From positions 3,562 to 67,561 of the forward strand of contig NZ_QVMP01000018.1 in assembly GCF_010501095.1 (NCBI RefSeq): a DNA stretch of 64,000 nucleotides. Direction: 5' to 3'. The notes beneath the pieces are model-generated. The model was not told the origin of the DNA. It ran no database searches and saw nothing but the letters and a program-made list of their open reading frames with translations. Position numbers and translations under genes: made by a program. Positions 27,937-37,616 of this stretch are shown one piece after another. Within the stretch, counting starts at the first letter, position 1. Every line of letters starts with the position of its first letter. The stretch comes from Dysgonomonas sp. 520. Lineage in GTDB: Bacteria > Bacteroidota > Bacteroidia > Bacteroidales > Dysgonomonadaceae.

Positions 27937-29420
27937 ATAAATTTTTGATTATCAACCCTAACGATAATGTCGCTGTTGCCATCGACACTCTCAACGAAGG
28001 TGATGTGCTGAACGTTAACGGCACCGATATTACCATAAAAAATAATATCGAAACAGGGCATAAATTCGCTATCCGTCCAATAAAGGAGGGCGAAGACGTT
28101 ATCAAATATGGTTACCCTATTGGTCATGCTCTGGCTGATATTGCGGTGGGAGAACATGCTCACACTCACAATATAAAGACCAATTTGCATGACAATTTGG
28201 AGTATAAATATGTGCCGGTACACCCTACCCTGTCGATCCCCAAAAGCGACCTGACCGTAAAAGGATATCTTCGCTACAATGGCGATATGGGTATCCGCAA
28301 CGAGCTGTGGATTGTGCCTACGGTTGGCTGTGTGAACGGTCAGGCTCAGGCAATTATAGACCGGGTGAAGAAAGAGCTGGACACAAGCCATATTGATGAC
28401 ATCCGTGTTTATACGCACAATTATGGTTGTTCTCAATTAGGCGATGACCATGTGAATACGCAAAAAGCATTGGCAGCATTGGCTAAACATCCCAATGCAG
28501 GAGGCGTTTTGGTATTGAGCCTCGGTTGCGAAAACAATCAGCAGAAAGACTTTAAGAAAGTGATGGGCGAATGGGACGAAAACCGTGTCCGTTTCCTTAT
28601 TTCTCAGGAAGTGAAAGACGAAATTCAAACAGGCTTTGAAATGATGAAAGAGCTTGTTGAATATATGAGAAATGATAAACGTGAAGACCTGCCTCTTTCT
28701 AAACTGAAAGTTGGATTGAAATGTGGCGGTAGCGACGGATTCTCGGGTATTACGGCAAATCCTCTTGTAGGTCAATTCTCCGACTGGTTGATTGCTCAAG
28801 GCGGGACATCAATATTGACAGAAGTTCCTGAAATGTTCGGAGCGGAAACAATTTTGATGAACCGTGCTAAAGATGAAAGTGTATTTAACAACACTGTTCT
28901 TTTGGTGAACAATTTCAAAGATTATTTCCGTCGTTTCGATCAGGAAATATATGAAAACCCTTCACCGGGAAATAAAGCAGGAGGAATCACAACTCTGGAA
29001 GACAAGTCTTTAGGCTGTACTCAGAAAGGAGGAAACTCGGAAGTAGTTGATGTGCTTGACTATGCCCAACCAGTGAAAGTGCATGGTTTGAACCTGCTGA
29101 ATGCTCCGGGTAATGACCTTGTTGCTGCTTCTGCTCTGGCAATGTCCGGCTGTCAATTGGTATTGTTCACCACAGGTAGGGGAACTCCATTCGGCTCATT
29201 TGTTCCAACAATGAAAATATCGACAAATACTAAACTTTTCAACTTCAAGAGCAACTGGATCGACTTCAATGCAGGAGTTTTGCTGGAAGGTCAAAGCATG
29301 GAGAAAGTGTTGAAAGACTTTGTTGATTTCATCATTCAAACTTGTAACGGTAAGCATCTGCATCACGAAGAGACCGGTTTCAAAGAAATCGCTATCTTCA
29401 AAACAGGTGTTACTTTATAA
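27933..29420 (+). CDS. uxaA: Altronate dehydratase
   Basis: UxaA dehydrates D-altronate to 2-keto-3-deoxy-D-gluconate, an iron- or manganese-dependent step. The 495-residue protein has the N-terminal SAF-like domain (residues 1-90, including GHKFAIRPIKEGEDVIKYG) and a catalytic domain with VGCVNGQAQAI near 130, THNYGCSQLGDDH near 165, LGCENNQ near 200, LKCGGSDGFSGITANP near 262 and TTGRGTPFGS near 415, all family landmarks. It overlaps the HIT gene by four bases and is followed by a strong terminator at 29448, closing the operon. Confidence 0.97.
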   Translation: MNKFLIINPNDNVAVAIDTLNEGDVLNVNGTDITIKNNIETGHKFAIRPIKEGEDVIKYGYPIGHALADIAVGEHAHTHNIKTNLHDNLEYKYVPVHPTLSIPKSDLTVKGYLRYNGDMGIRNELWIVPTVGCVNGQAQAIIDRVKKELDTSHIDDIRVYTHNYGCSQLGDDHVNTQKALAALAKHPNAGGVLVLSLGCENNQQKDFKKVMGEWDENRVRFLISQEVKDEIQTGFEMMKELVEYMRNDKREDLPLSKLKVGLKCGGSDGFSGITANPLVGQFSDWLIAQGGTSILTEVPEMFGAETILMNRAKDESVFNNTVLLVNNFKDYFRRFDQEIYENPSPGNKAGGITTLEDKSLGCTQKGGNSEVVDVLDYAQPVKVHGLNLLNAPGNDLVAASALAMSGCQLVLFTTGRGTPFGSFVPTMKISTNTKLFNFKSNWIDFNAGVLLEGQSMEKVLKDFVDFIIQTCNGKHLHHEETGFKEIAIFKTGVTL

Positions 29421-29447
29421 ATCAAAAAGTAATAATACGAATGTGGA

Positions 29448-29482
29448 GAGTGCAGAATATATCTGCACTCTTTATTTTTTTC
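29448..29482 (+). terminator. Rho-independent terminator of uxaA operon
   Basis: GAGTGCAGA (29448-29456), five-base loop, TCTGCACTC (29462-29470), then a T-rich tract. Confidence 0.92.
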
Positions 29483-29495
29483 GTTTTCAAATTCT

Positions 29496-29503
29496 TATCT
29501 TTG
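29496..29503 (+). promoter_or_regulatory. Candidate -7 element of PanE-like gene
   Basis: TATCTTTG fits TAnnTTTG and ends 14 bases before the ATG at 29518, so the transcript would have a very short leader. Confidence 0.5.
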
Positions 29504-29517
29504 CCCGAAAAAGTAAT

Positions 29518-30441
29518 ATGGCATTAAGATATGCAGTTATAGGATCGGGAGCCATAGGCGGATATTATGGCGGAATGCTTGCCAAATCGGGTAAAGACGT
29601 TCACTTCTTGTTTCATTCCGACTACGAGCATGTAGAAAAAAACGGTTTGCAGGTAGATTCCGTAAACGGAAATTTCTTAATTTCCCCTATTCAGGCATAT
29701 CATAATGCAAACGATATGCCTCAGTGCGATGTTGTTTTAGTATGCCTCAAATCTACAAACAACGCTATATTGAAAGATTTGCTTCCTCCTCTCTTGCACG
29801 CTAATACAATTGTTGTTTTGATACAAAACGGTTTAGGATTGGAAGCCGATCTGGCAAAAGATTTCCCCAACCTCAGCATTGCGGGTGCAATGGCTTTTAT
29901 ATGTTCAAACAAGATTGGCGACGGGCACATTGCGCACCTTGACCAAGGGTCGATAAGTATAGGCTCTTACTCCTGTAAAGATAGCAGTATATTAGACACT
30001 ATTTGTTCCGATTTCGTCGAATCGGGTGTAAAATGCCATATTGTTGACTTGGAGCCTGCCCGATGGAAAAAACTCGTCTGGAATATCCCTTACAACGGCA
30101 TGACGGTTGTTCTGAATACAACGACCGACAAGTTGATGAAAAACCCGCACACCAGAAAATTGCTCCGAGATCTTATGCTTGAGGTTATACAAGCGGCTAA
30201 TCTGGTTGGAAACGGGCGATTCCTGATTTCGGAAGATTTTGCAGATCAAATGCTGACAACAACGGATAAAATGACTCCATACTCGCCAAGTATGAAACTC
30301 GATTATGACAACCACCGCCCGTTGGAGATTGAATATATCTATTCCCGTCCCGTTCTCACAGCAAAAGAGGCCGGTTATGAAATGTCGCACACTGCAATGC
30401 TTGAACAACAGTTGCGTTTCATCGAATCTCAATATTCTTAA
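29518..30441 (+). CDS. panE: 2-dehydropantoate 2-reductase (PanE/ApbA family)
   Basis: NADPH-dependent ketopantoate reductase-like enzyme, 307 residues, a step of pantothenate and coenzyme A synthesis. The N-terminal Rossmann motif YAVIGSGAIGGYYG (residues 5-18) is clear, followed by DVVLVCLKST near 75, VVLIQNGLG near 100 and the helical C-terminal domain with WKKLVWNIPYNGMTVVL near 184, which carries the catalytic lysine. I chose the ATG at 29518 because it opens directly on the Rossmann strand and lies after a terminator and promoter; the open frame continues upstream but encodes no recognisable domain. Several ApbA-family members reduce other 2-oxo acids, so the substrate is likely but not certain. 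Confidence 0.88.
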   Translation: MALRYAVIGSGAIGGYYGGMLAKSGKDVHFLFHSDYEHVEKNGLQVDSVNGNFLISPIQAYHNANDMPQCDVVLVCLKSTNNAILKDLLPPLLHANTIVVLIQNGLGLEADLAKDFPNLSIAGAMAFICSNKIGDGHIAHLDQGSISIGSYSCKDSSILDTICSDFVESGVKCHIVDLEPARWKKLVWNIPYNGMTVVLNTTTDKLMKNPHTRKLLRDLMLEVIQAANLVGNGRFLISEDFADQMLTTTDKMTPYSPSMKLDYDNHRPLEIEYIYSRPVLTAKEAGYEMSHTAMLEQQLRFIESQYS

Positions 30442-30476
30442 AAAGTCTTTTGCGCACTTTTCACTTTTCATTAATT

Positions 30477-31850
30477 ATGTCTTTTCTTCAAACCTATAAA
30501 AGTCAATATATTGCAACCCTGCGTCTGGCTGCACCTGTAATGCTTTCGCAATTGGGCGTGATTGCCGTGCAACTATTCGACAATGCCATGGTTGGCCGCC
30601 TCGGTGCGTTGCCTCTTGCTGCCGTAGCCTTTGGCGGAACAGTTTTCTTCTTGGGATTTATTTTTGTCACCGGTATTTCGATGGCACTCACGCCATTGGT
30701 CGGAGAACAATTTTCGCAAGGGAAACAGCATATTGCAGCAGCTTATTTTCAAAATTCTTTACTGCTCTTCACTCTCGTTAGTTTTGTTTCTTTTGCATTG
30801 CAATATTCCATTACTCCGCTAATGTATTATATGAAACAACCTCCCGAAGTGGTAGATATGGCTATTCCATACTATCAATATCTGGTATGGTCGGTTATTC
30901 CCTATATGATTTTTGGTGTATTCAAACAATTTTTAGAAGGAATTGGAAACACAACCGTAAATATGGTAATTATCATTACAGCCAATCTTATCAACATATT
31001 TTTCAATTGGCTTCTCATCTATGGGAACTGGGGTTTTCCCCGCATGGAGGCTGCCGGAGCCGGATTAGCTACTCTAATTTCACGCATTTGCATGCCGGTT
31101 TTCGCAATATTGTTTTTCATATTTGCGTCCAAATTCAGGTATTATTTCAGCTATTTCAGAAAGAAAAACTTCAGTTGGATACGCATACGCAATTTACTTT
31201 CCGTAGGACTGCCTATTTCGTCGCAGATGTTTATGGAAGGATCAGCGTTTGCCCTGACATCCATCATGATGGGATGGATAGGTACGGTTCAGATCGCAGC
31301 CAATCAAATTGCCATGACTATCTCCAATTGTGCGTTTATGATTATCATAGGACTTGGTTCGGCAACCACAATCCGTATCAGTCACTCGTATGGACGAAAC
31401 GATGCTCCCGAACTGAAAAAAGCAGCCAATGCCTCATATCACATGGGACTGATGTGGAATACATTCACCGCAATCATGTTTATTGTCTTCCGAGAACAAA
31501 TCGCCCGCATATTTACAGACGATCCGGAAGTAATAAGAATTGCCTCTCAACTTTTGATTTTTGTTGCTGCGTTTCAGTTTTCCGACGGATTGCAATCCAT
31601 ATCGGTGGGCATACTTCGTGGAATACAAGATGTGAAACCAATAGCAACAATAGCGTTTTTCTCTTACATCGTAATCAATTTGCCGACAGGATACCTTTGC
31701 GCTTTCATATTCAATTGGGGGGCAGGAGGTTTGTGGGTAGGCTTCATCTTCGGACTTTCAATTGCAGCAATACTACTTATGAGGCGATTGAGAAAGCAAC
31801 AAAGAAAGCTGGCTCTCGAATTTTCTCAAAACAATTCCGCAAAACAATAA
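30477..31850 (+). CDS. MATE-family multidrug/Na+ efflux transporter
   Basis: A 457-residue inner-membrane exporter with 12 predicted helices in two homologous halves. The N-terminal half has LRLAAPVMLSQLG and LFDNAMVGRLGALPLAAVAFG, the second half GLPISSQMFMEGSAFALTSIMMGWIGTVQIAANQIA, both typical of MATE proteins. Members expel cationic drugs or metabolites against Na+ or H+. I place the start at 30477 (MSFLQTYK); an upstream start would add nine residues. It begins 35 bases after panE and ends in a strong hairpin terminator. Confidence 0.93.
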   Translation: MSFLQTYKSQYIATLRLAAPVMLSQLGVIAVQLFDNAMVGRLGALPLAAVAFGGTVFFLGFIFVTGISMALTPLVGEQFSQGKQHIAAAYFQNSLLLFTLVSFVSFALQYSITPLMYYMKQPPEVVDMAIPYYQYLVWSVIPYMIFGVFKQFLEGIGNTTVNMVIIITANLINIFFNWLLIYGNWGFPRMEAAGAGLATLISRICMPVFAILFFIFASKFRYYFSYFRKKNFSWIRIRNLLSVGLPISSQMFMEGSAFALTSIMMGWIGTVQIAANQIAMTISNCAFMIIIGLGSATTIRISHSYGRNDAPELKKAANASYHMGLMWNTFTAIMFIVFREQIARIFTDDPEVIRIASQLLIFVAAFQFSDGLQSISVGILRGIQDVKPIATIAFFSYIVINLPTGYLCAFIFNWGAGGLWVGFIFGLSIAAILLMRRLRKQQRKLALEFSQNNSAKQ

Positions 31851-31886
31851 AAAAAGAGGTTGATTTTCATCAACCTCTTTTTGCAA
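31851..31886 (+). terminator. Rho-independent terminator after MATE gene
   Basis: AAAAAGAGGTTGAT (31851-31864), loop TTTC, ATCAACCTCTTTTT (31869-31882). The stem begins directly after the stop codon and ends in T residues, and could work in both directions. Confidence 0.92.
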
Positions 31887-32303
31887 TAATTCCAAAAGAA
31901 ATTATCTCACAGACACCTTTACACTTTTACCATTACTACAACAATATACAATCCATTATCGAAAGACTAAGGAATGTACTATATGAAGTGTCTGTTTTTT
32001 TATTATTAATTATAAATCAGTTATTCTAAATTCGACCTATTTTTAAAATTGAAAATGTAGGGGCAAATTGCATTTATCCGACAAGAACAATGTGTATTAC
32101 TAATGCGAAAGTAAACGATTTATAATGGATCGAGGGGTAATAATCAACAAATAAGGGGTGATATTTTGACTCTCCGTGCATACATTATGTGTGAAAAGTT
32201 ACACTTACATTCAGAATAATTAGGAATCATTTATTCCTATTTAGAAACAAATATTGTTAATTTTACGTTCTATAAAGGAGGAATCCACTAAACTAAACAA
32301 TAT
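31883..32303. other. Intergenic region upstream of ppc
   Basis: About 420 bases without an intact gene. It contains a minus-strand relic of a T9SS sorting domain (31902-31980), a GTAGGGGC-type repeat fragment near 32058-32075, a 7-bp hairpin TAGGAAT-CATTT-ATTCCTA at 32221-32239 and an AT-rich stretch before ppc with a weak TAATTTTA element near 32258. I see no RNA gene. Confidence 0.55.
31902..31980 (-). pseudogene. Frameshifted remnant of a T9SS C-terminal domain
   Basis: On the minus strand, NGKSVKVSVR followed by a TAA stop at 31902-31904 is preceded, one base out of frame, by DNGLYIVVV, and before that, in the third frame, by LSLS. Together these reproduce the usual end of a Bacteroidetes secreted protein (…SLS-NGLYIVVV-NGKSVKVSVR). 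The frame breaks and the absence of any upstream open frame indicate a decayed gene end. The similarity is from pattern memory, not a search. Confidence 0.5.
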
Positions 32304-34937
32304 ATGACATCTAATTCACTCATGCACAACAATATCAATCTACTCGGCAGCTTGCTGGGAGATACGATACGTGAAGCAATAGGGCAAAAAGCATTCGACA
32401 AGGTAGAGAGCATTCGCAGATTGTCGAAAGCCATAAACAAAGGTGATCAGAAGGCAATATCAGAACTTTTGAACACTCTTCAGACCCTCGACAATAAAGA
32501 TTTTCTGACCGTGGCAAAGGCATTCAATCAGTTTCTTAACCTTACGAATGTTGCAGAAGAATATGATTCTGTGTCACCCCATGCAAAAGGGAAAAAAAAT
32601 CCCGTACATTTCAAGGAGTTATACAAAAAACTAAAAGAAAAGGATTTCAGCGACGAAGACGTAGTTGACGCCCTCAACAACATAGATATCGACTTGGTTC
32701 TGACTGCACATCCTACCGAAATAAATCGCCGTTCCCTCATCAACAATATGAATCAGGTGAGCGAATGTTTACAGCAACTCGATCATGACGATCTTGTAGA
32801 CTATAAACAGGAAAAGATTCTTAAAAGACTAAAGCAGCTTATTGTTCAATACTGGTATACTGACGAAATCAGGCAGAACCGCCCTACGCCCAACGAAGAA
32901 GCCAAATGGGGATATGATGTTATCGAAAACAGCCTTTGGGAGGCTGTACCCGCTTTCATCCGTGATTTGGATGAGCAAACTTTCGAAACAATTGGATACA
33001 GGTTTCCGGTTGATGCACGTCCTATCCATTTTTCATCTTGGATGGGAGGAGACAGGGATGGAAATCCGAATGTTACGGCAGCAGTAACGCAGCAAGTCTT
33101 GATAGACAGCAGAAGAAGGGCGGCAATATTATTTCTCGGAGATATAGAAGTGTTGGTTAAAGAACTTTCTATGTCAAATTGCACCAAAGAATTTCGTGAT
33201 TATGTAGGGAATTACGAAGTACAGGAACCTTACAGGGAATTGATGAAGAAGTTGCGTTCGCAATTAAGGAAAACAATTGCTTACCACGAAGCGAAGAAAG
33301 AAAACAAGGATATTGCACTGACCGACGACATACTTATCAGCAACGACCAACTATGGGAACCCCTCAATGCTTGTTATCAATCCCTTATTGCATGTGGGAT
33401 GCACATGATAGCGAACGGAAATTTGCTCGACACCATGCGCCGTATAAAATGTTTCGGGATAACATTGGTGCAAATAGACATCCGTCAGGAAAGCACTGCT
33501 CACTCCGACGCAATATCCGAAATAACCCGTTATCTCGGATTAGGTGACTACTCGGCTTGGACGGAAGATAAAAAACAGGCATTCCTCATCGAAGAATTGA
33601 ACTCGAAACGACCGCTTGTCCCTCATTCGTGGCAACCGAGTGCCCAAACCAAGGAAATACTGGATACGTGCAAAGTTATTGCATCAACTCCGGAAGGGGT
33701 GATACCTACTTACGTGATTTCAATGACACGCACGCCGTCCGACATATTGGCTGTTTATTTATTGTTGAAAGAGGTTGAGTGCCCTTACACCGTGCCAGTA
33801 ACACCTCTTTTCGAAACACTAAACGACCTGAATAACGCTGCTCCGATTATGAAGGAATTATTCAATATCGAGTGGTATAGAGGCATCATCGAGAATAAAC
33901 AAATGGTAATGATCGGATATTCCGACTCGGCCAAAGACGCCGGATCCCTGGCGGCAGGTTGGGCACAATACACAGCTCAGGAAGCACTGATCAGAACATG
34001 TGACGAAGCAGGCATAAGATTGACCCTGTTTCACGGACGGGGCGGAACGATAGGCAGAGGAGGAGGCCCTGCAAAAGTTGCGTTATTTTCCCAACCTCCC
34101 GGTTCTTTGAAGGGTGGTTTACGTGTAACAATACAGGGCGAGATGATCAGGTTCAAATTCGGATTGCCCGATCTTGCCATAAACTCCCTGGCATTGTATG
34201 TAGATGCCATATTGGAAGCCAATTTATTGCCTCCACCCATCCCTAAAGACGAATGGAGGGCAACGATGAACGAATTGTCGGACATATCGAGCGAAATGTA
34301 TCAGGACTTGGTAAAAAAGACACCGGAATTCATCACATATTTCTATCAGGCTACCCCCGAAGCCGAATTGGCTAAGTTGCCTTTAGGTTCTCGCCCTGCA
34401 AAAAGGAAAGCAACAGGAGGGGTTGAAAGCCTCCGTGCCATTCCCTGGATTTTTGGGTGGACACAAAACCGCCTGATGTTGCCTGCATGGCTGGGTGCGG
34501 GAGCAAGTATGCAAAAGCTGATTGACAACGGAAAGAAAAACATGCTGGAAGAAATGTACGTCAACTGGCATTTTTTCAATACCCGCATAAGTATGCTCGA
34601 AATGGTTTTCACTAAAGCCGATGCCCGCATCTCGCAGTATTACGACGACAGGCTCGTGGAAAAAGATTTGCTTCAATTTGGCGAAGATCTTCGCTCTCAA
34701 CTGAAAAAAGATACGCAAACCATACTCGACATAGCGAAAGATAAGTCTTTGATGGAAAACATGCCCGATACGGCTGCAAATATTGCCACCAGAAACATAT
34801 ATACCGAACCGTTAAACCTGTTACAGGTAGAACTGCTATACAGATGCAGGAAAGATGAAAATTCGCCTCTCGAACTTGAACAGGCTTTGATGGTTACCAT
34901 ATCCGGCATAGCGGCTGGTATGCGAAATACAGGTTGA
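32304..34937 (+). CDS. ppc: Phosphoenolpyruvate carboxylase
   Basis: PEP carboxylase condenses phosphoenolpyruvate with bicarbonate to oxaloacetate, an anaplerotic step feeding the reductive branch to succinate. The 877-residue length is that of bacterial enzymes. Both signatures are present: [13 protein letters not shown] with catalytic H136, and [14 protein letters not shown] with H577 followed by the glycine-rich loop. The invariant C-terminal MRNTG is intact. Additional landmarks are MGGDRDGNP near 250 and [10 protein letters not shown] near 538. It is a single-gene unit with its own terminator at 34972 and stands just upstream of a SulP anion transporter. Confidence 0.97.
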   Translation: MTSNSLMHNNINLLGSLLGDTIREAIGQKAFDKVESIRRLSKAINKGDQKAISELLNTLQTLDNKDFLTVAKAFNQFLNLTNVAEEYDSVSPHAKGKKNPVHFKELYKKLKEKDFSDEDVVDALNNIDIDLVLTAHPTEINRRSLINNMNQVSECLQQLDHDDLVDYKQEKILKRLKQLIVQYWYTDEIRQNRPTPNEEAKWGYDVIENSLWEAVPAFIRDLDEQTFETIGYRFPVDARPIHFSSWMGGDRDGNPNVTAAVTQQVLIDSRRRAAILFLGDIEVLVKELSMSNCTKEFRDYVGNYEVQEPYRELMKKLRSQLRKTIAYHEAKKENKDIALTDDILISNDQLWEPLNACYQSLIACGMHMIANGNLLDTMRRIKCFGITLVQIDIRQESTAHSDAISEITRYLGLGDYSAWTEDKKQAFLIEELNSKRPLVPHSWQPSAQTKEILDTCKVIASTPEGVIPTYVISMTRTPSDILAVYLLLKEVECPYTVPVTPLFETLNDLNNAAPIMKELFNIEWYRGIIENKQMVMIGYSDSAKDAGSLAAGWAQYTAQEALIRTCDEAGIRLTLFHGRGGTIGRGGGPAKVALFSQPPGSLKGGLRVTIQGEMIRFKFGLPDLAINSLALYVDAILEANLLPPPIPKDEWRATMNELSDISSEMYQDLVKKTPEFITYFYQATPEAELAKLPLGSRPAKRKATGGVESLRAIPWIFGWTQNRLMLPAWLGAGASMQKLIDNGKKNMLEEMYVNWHFFNTRISMLEMVFTKADARISQYYDDRLVEKDLLQFGEDLRSQLKKDTQTILDIAKDKSLMENMPDTAANIATRNIYTEPLNLLQVELLYRCRKDENSPLELEQALMVTISGIAAGMRNTG

Positions 34938-34971
34938 TTCATTTGCAAACATGTAAAAATAATTATTTACG

Positions 34972-35005
34972 ACGTCCGGAAATATTTTCGGACGTTTTTC
35001 TTTTT
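34972..35005 (+). terminator. Rho-independent terminator of ppc
   Basis: ACGTCCG (34972-34978) pairs with CGGACGT (34989-34995), partly extended by AT pairs in the loop, followed by TTTTCTTTTTT. Confidence 0.9.
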
Positions 35006-35070
35006 TACACACTTTTAGGGAAAACAAAAAGTTTTCTTAACAACAATTAGCTTTCTCCAACTTATTGTTA

Positions 35071-35078
35071 TAATTTTG
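35071..35078 (+). promoter_or_regulatory. Candidate -7 element of sulP gene
   Basis: TAATTTTG fits TAnnTTTG and lies 60 bases before the ATG at 35138, downstream of the ppc terminator. Confidence 0.5.
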
Positions 35079-35137
35079 CAGCTTTGTTTTTGGTATCGAG
35101 TAAAACCTATTTATTTGGTTAATAAATATTAGCCTTC

Positions 35138-36844
35138 ATGAAACTAAAGCTAGACATTAAGAACAGTTTTAAGCCTCAACTTTTTAGTTCACTAAAGACT
35201 TATAACAAAGAAAAATTTATGAAAGACCTCATGGCAGGTCTTATCGTAGGTATAGTAGCATTGCCTTTGGCCATTGCTTTTGGTATAGCATCCGGAGTTA
35301 GTCCCGAAAAGGGGATTTACACATCCATCATTGCCGGATTCATAATTTCCTTTCTGGGCGGCAGCAGCGTGCAGATCGGAGGCCCGACGGGGGCATTTAT
35401 TGTTATCGTTTCCAATATCTTGGCGCAATATGGCACTAGCGGGCTGATAATAACAACTATTATGGCGGGCATCATCCTCATTTTGATGGGGGTACTGAGG
35501 CTCGGTATAGTTATCAAGTTCATCCCCTATCCCATTCTGGTTGGTTATATGAGCGGGATAGCCGTGATAATATTTTCGACACAGGTAAAAGATTTTTTCG
35601 GACTACAGATAGGTACAATACCCGCCGATTTTCTGAGTCAATGGAAATTATACATCGCAAATTTCACAACGCTGGACATCACAACCACAATTGTAGGGAT
35701 ATTAAGTTTGCTTATCATCATTTTCTCGCACAAGATATCGAAGAAAATACCCGGTTCTCTATTGGCAATAGTCATAGTTACCATATTGGTGGTAATATTG
35801 CGCAATTCTTGCGACATTACCTCTGTCCAGACAATTGGAGATAAGTTTGATATTAGCAGCAATCTGCCCACGGTTGAGAAGTTTTCGTTCAACATCGAAT
35901 TAATAAATGTCCTGTTTCCAACCGCATTCACCCTAGCCATTTTGTGTGCAATAGAATCTCTGGTATCAGCCAGTGTTGCGGAAGGGGTTACAGGCGACAA
36001 AAGCCACTCCAACACCGAATTGATAGCCCAAGGTATAGCCAACATCATTACTCCTATATTCGGAGGTATTCCGGCAACAGGTGCTCTGGCTCGCACAATG
36101 ACAAACGTAAGCAATGGAGGACGAACCCCGGTGGCAGGCATCATTCATTCCATTTTCCTTTTGTTGGTTGTTTTGTTTCTTGGTGGGTTAACCAAACACA
36201 TCCCAATGGTTTGCCTTGCCGCCATATTAGTAGTGGTTTCGTACAACATGAGCGAATGGCGTTCCTTTGTTGCACTGATGAGAAATTCAACAGCCGATAT
36301 TATTGTTCTGGTTACAACCTTTCTGCTGACCGTGATCTTCGGCTTGACAATGGCTATTCAGGTGGGGATCGTCTTGGCTATCTTCCTGTTTATGAAACGT
36401 GTAACAGAATCGACACAAGTATTGGTTTCTAAAGACGTGTTGAACGTGTCCGACAAAAGTTCGGCAAAATACAAAGACAAGGTAGAACTACCCAAAGGCG
36501 TTGAAGTATACGAAATTGACGGGCCTTTCTTCTTCGGAATTGCCAATAAGTTTGAAGAAAGCATGCGTGTGATTAGCGGAAAACCCAAAATACGGATCAT
36601 CAGGATGCGGAAAGTTCCGTTTATGGATTCAACAGGCTTGCACAACCTTGAGAGTTTATGTATGAAAGCCAAGAAAGAAGAAATACATATTATCCTATCC
36701 GGTGTAAACGAAGAAGTTAGGGAATCGCTCGAAAAAGCAAAATTCCCGGCACTGATTGGTGTAGAAAATATCTGCCCCAATATTGATGCGGCACTGGAAA
36801 GAGCAAATGTGCTGCTGAACGAATGGCAAAATACTGACAATTAA
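35138..36844 (+). CDS. SulP-family anion transporter with STAS domain
   Basis: A 568-residue inner-membrane transporter. The membrane part (residues about 20-425) has the SulP signature near LMAGLIVGIVALPLAIAFGIASGVSPEKGIYTSI and a second QIGGPTGAFIVIV segment; a cytoplasmic STAS domain (about 445-560) follows with the MRKVPFMDSTGLHNLE motif. SulP proteins carry sulfate, bicarbonate, dicarboxylates or other anions. The neighbouring PEP carboxylase consumes bicarbonate, so a BicA-like bicarbonate role is attractive but not shown. It has its own promoter candidate and converges on the next gene across a long hairpin. Confidence 0.92.
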   Translation: MKLKLDIKNSFKPQLFSSLKTYNKEKFMKDLMAGLIVGIVALPLAIAFGIASGVSPEKGIYTSIIAGFIISFLGGSSVQIGGPTGAFIVIVSNILAQYGTSGLIITTIMAGIILILMGVLRLGIVIKFIPYPILVGYMSGIAVIIFSTQVKDFFGLQIGTIPADFLSQWKLYIANFTTLDITTTIVGILSLLIIIFSHKISKKIPGSLLAIVIVTILVVILRNSCDITSVQTIGDKFDISSNLPTVEKFSFNIELINVLFPTAFTLAILCAIESLVSASVAEGVTGDKSHSNTELIAQGIANIITPIFGGIPATGALARTMTNVSNGGRTPVAGIIHSIFLLLVVLFLGGLTKHIPMVCLAAILVVVSYNMSEWRSFVALMRNSTADIIVLVTTFLLTVIFGLTMAIQVGIVLAIFLFMKRVTESTQVLVSKDVLNVSDKSSAKYKDKVELPKGVEVYEIDGPFFFGIANKFEESMRVISGKPKIRIIRMRKVPFMDSTGLHNLESLCMKAKKEEIHIILSGVNEEVRESLEKAKFPALIGVENICPNIDAALERANVLLNEWQNTDN

Positions 36845-36845
36845 A

Positions 36846-36877
36846 CGCCATGTCAAATCGGTCGATTCGACATGGCG
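36846..36877. terminator. Long hairpin between convergent genes
   Basis: CGCCATGTC (36846-36854) pairs with GACATGGCG (36869-36877), and the inner AATCG/CGATT continues the stem, giving an almost perfect 32-base palindrome. It lies between the stops at 36844 and 36885. No T-run follows on either strand, so it may act as a transcript-end stabiliser or weak bidirectional terminator. Confidence 0.55.
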
Positions 36878-36884
36878 CGAAATA

Positions 36885-37616
36885 CTATATCCCCAGAAAA
36901 ATGACTTCTACCGCATTTCTACCAGCTGTGCTACTGGTAATAAGAAGAGGTGCTCCGATTTGGGCGACAACTCTGAAGGATATAACATCTCCTGCATTCA
37001 GAGATACTACCGTAGAATAGTGTGTGTTTAGAACAGAACCTTGAGTAACGTAACTGTATGTCTCATCATTCGAAAGAGGAGAGCCATTTCTGTAAATCCA
37101 GAAATAAAAAGATTTCATTCCTGCAGCAGATGTTGATGGAACATGCAAAAAGGAGTGAAAAAAAACGAGATATTTACCTGAATTAACAGCCGTATAAGTT
37201 CCTACGCCAGGCAATTCATTACTTACCCCAGTAGTAAGAGTTACTGTAGAAGCTGTAGAAGCTGCTAATTTTCGATATAAGGAGCTTTGATTACCAACGT
37301 TTTGCTGCCAGCTGGCATTCCCATCATTGTCTGAAATCAAAACTCTGCCCGCCAACTGTGATCCGTCCTGTAATCTGAAACCTTTGTTAATAGTTCCGGA
37401 ACGGATATCTACTTTAGTCTGCGGCGCATTCGTCCCAACTCCGACTCTGCCTTGCGCATCCACCACCACATCGTCTGCGATGTTTGTGTTACTACTCGTG
37501 TTACGTGCCGCATCGATGTGAAATACTCCCTGTGGCGATTCCGTGTTCACTCCCACCTGTGCTTTGAGTGCCGTAACGGCTAAAAAAATCAATAAAACTA
37601 AACTGCTCTTTTTCAT
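36885..37616 (-). CDS. Secreted protein, possible C1q/TNF-like C-terminal domain
   Basis: A 243-residue protein with a signal peptide (cleavage after ALKA-Q). The N-terminal VGVNTESPQGVFHIDAARNT and VVVDAQGRVGVGTNAPQTKVDI segments are the GVGT-type repeats of Bacteroidetes surface and tail-fibre-like proteins. The C-terminal third (from about residue 120, VTLTTGVSNELPGVGTYTAVNSGKYLV onward) is all-beta and looks like a C1q/TNF-type trimerising head, which I state as inference. The gene is divergent from an AraC-type regulator, with one arm of a 25-bp inverted repeat 55 bases upstream of its start. Surface adhesin-like function is plausible. Confidence 0.65.
   Translation of the reverse strand: MKKSSLVLLIFLAVTALKAQVGVNTESPQGVFHIDAARNTSSNTNIADDVVVDAQGRVGVGTNAPQTKVDIRSGTINKGFRLQDGSQLAGRVLISDNDGNASWQQNVGNQSSLYRKLAASTASTVTLTTGVSNELPGVGTYTAVNSGKYLVFFHSFLHVPSTSAAGMKSFYFWIYRNGSPLSNDETYSYVTQGSVLNTHYSTVVSLNAGDVISFRVVAQIGAPLLITSSTAGRNAVEVIFLGI

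Noticed and set aside
29320-29517. N-terminal extension of the PanE-like gene
   Set aside because: The frame is open upstream but crosses the uxaA end, the terminator and the promoter; the Rossmann motif begins at the ATG at 29518.
31909-31995. Small RNA with ACAGACAC/GTGTCTGT stem and T-run
   Set aside because: The 8-bp stem encloses a 71-base loop and overlaps the T9SS-domain relic; no promoter was seen.
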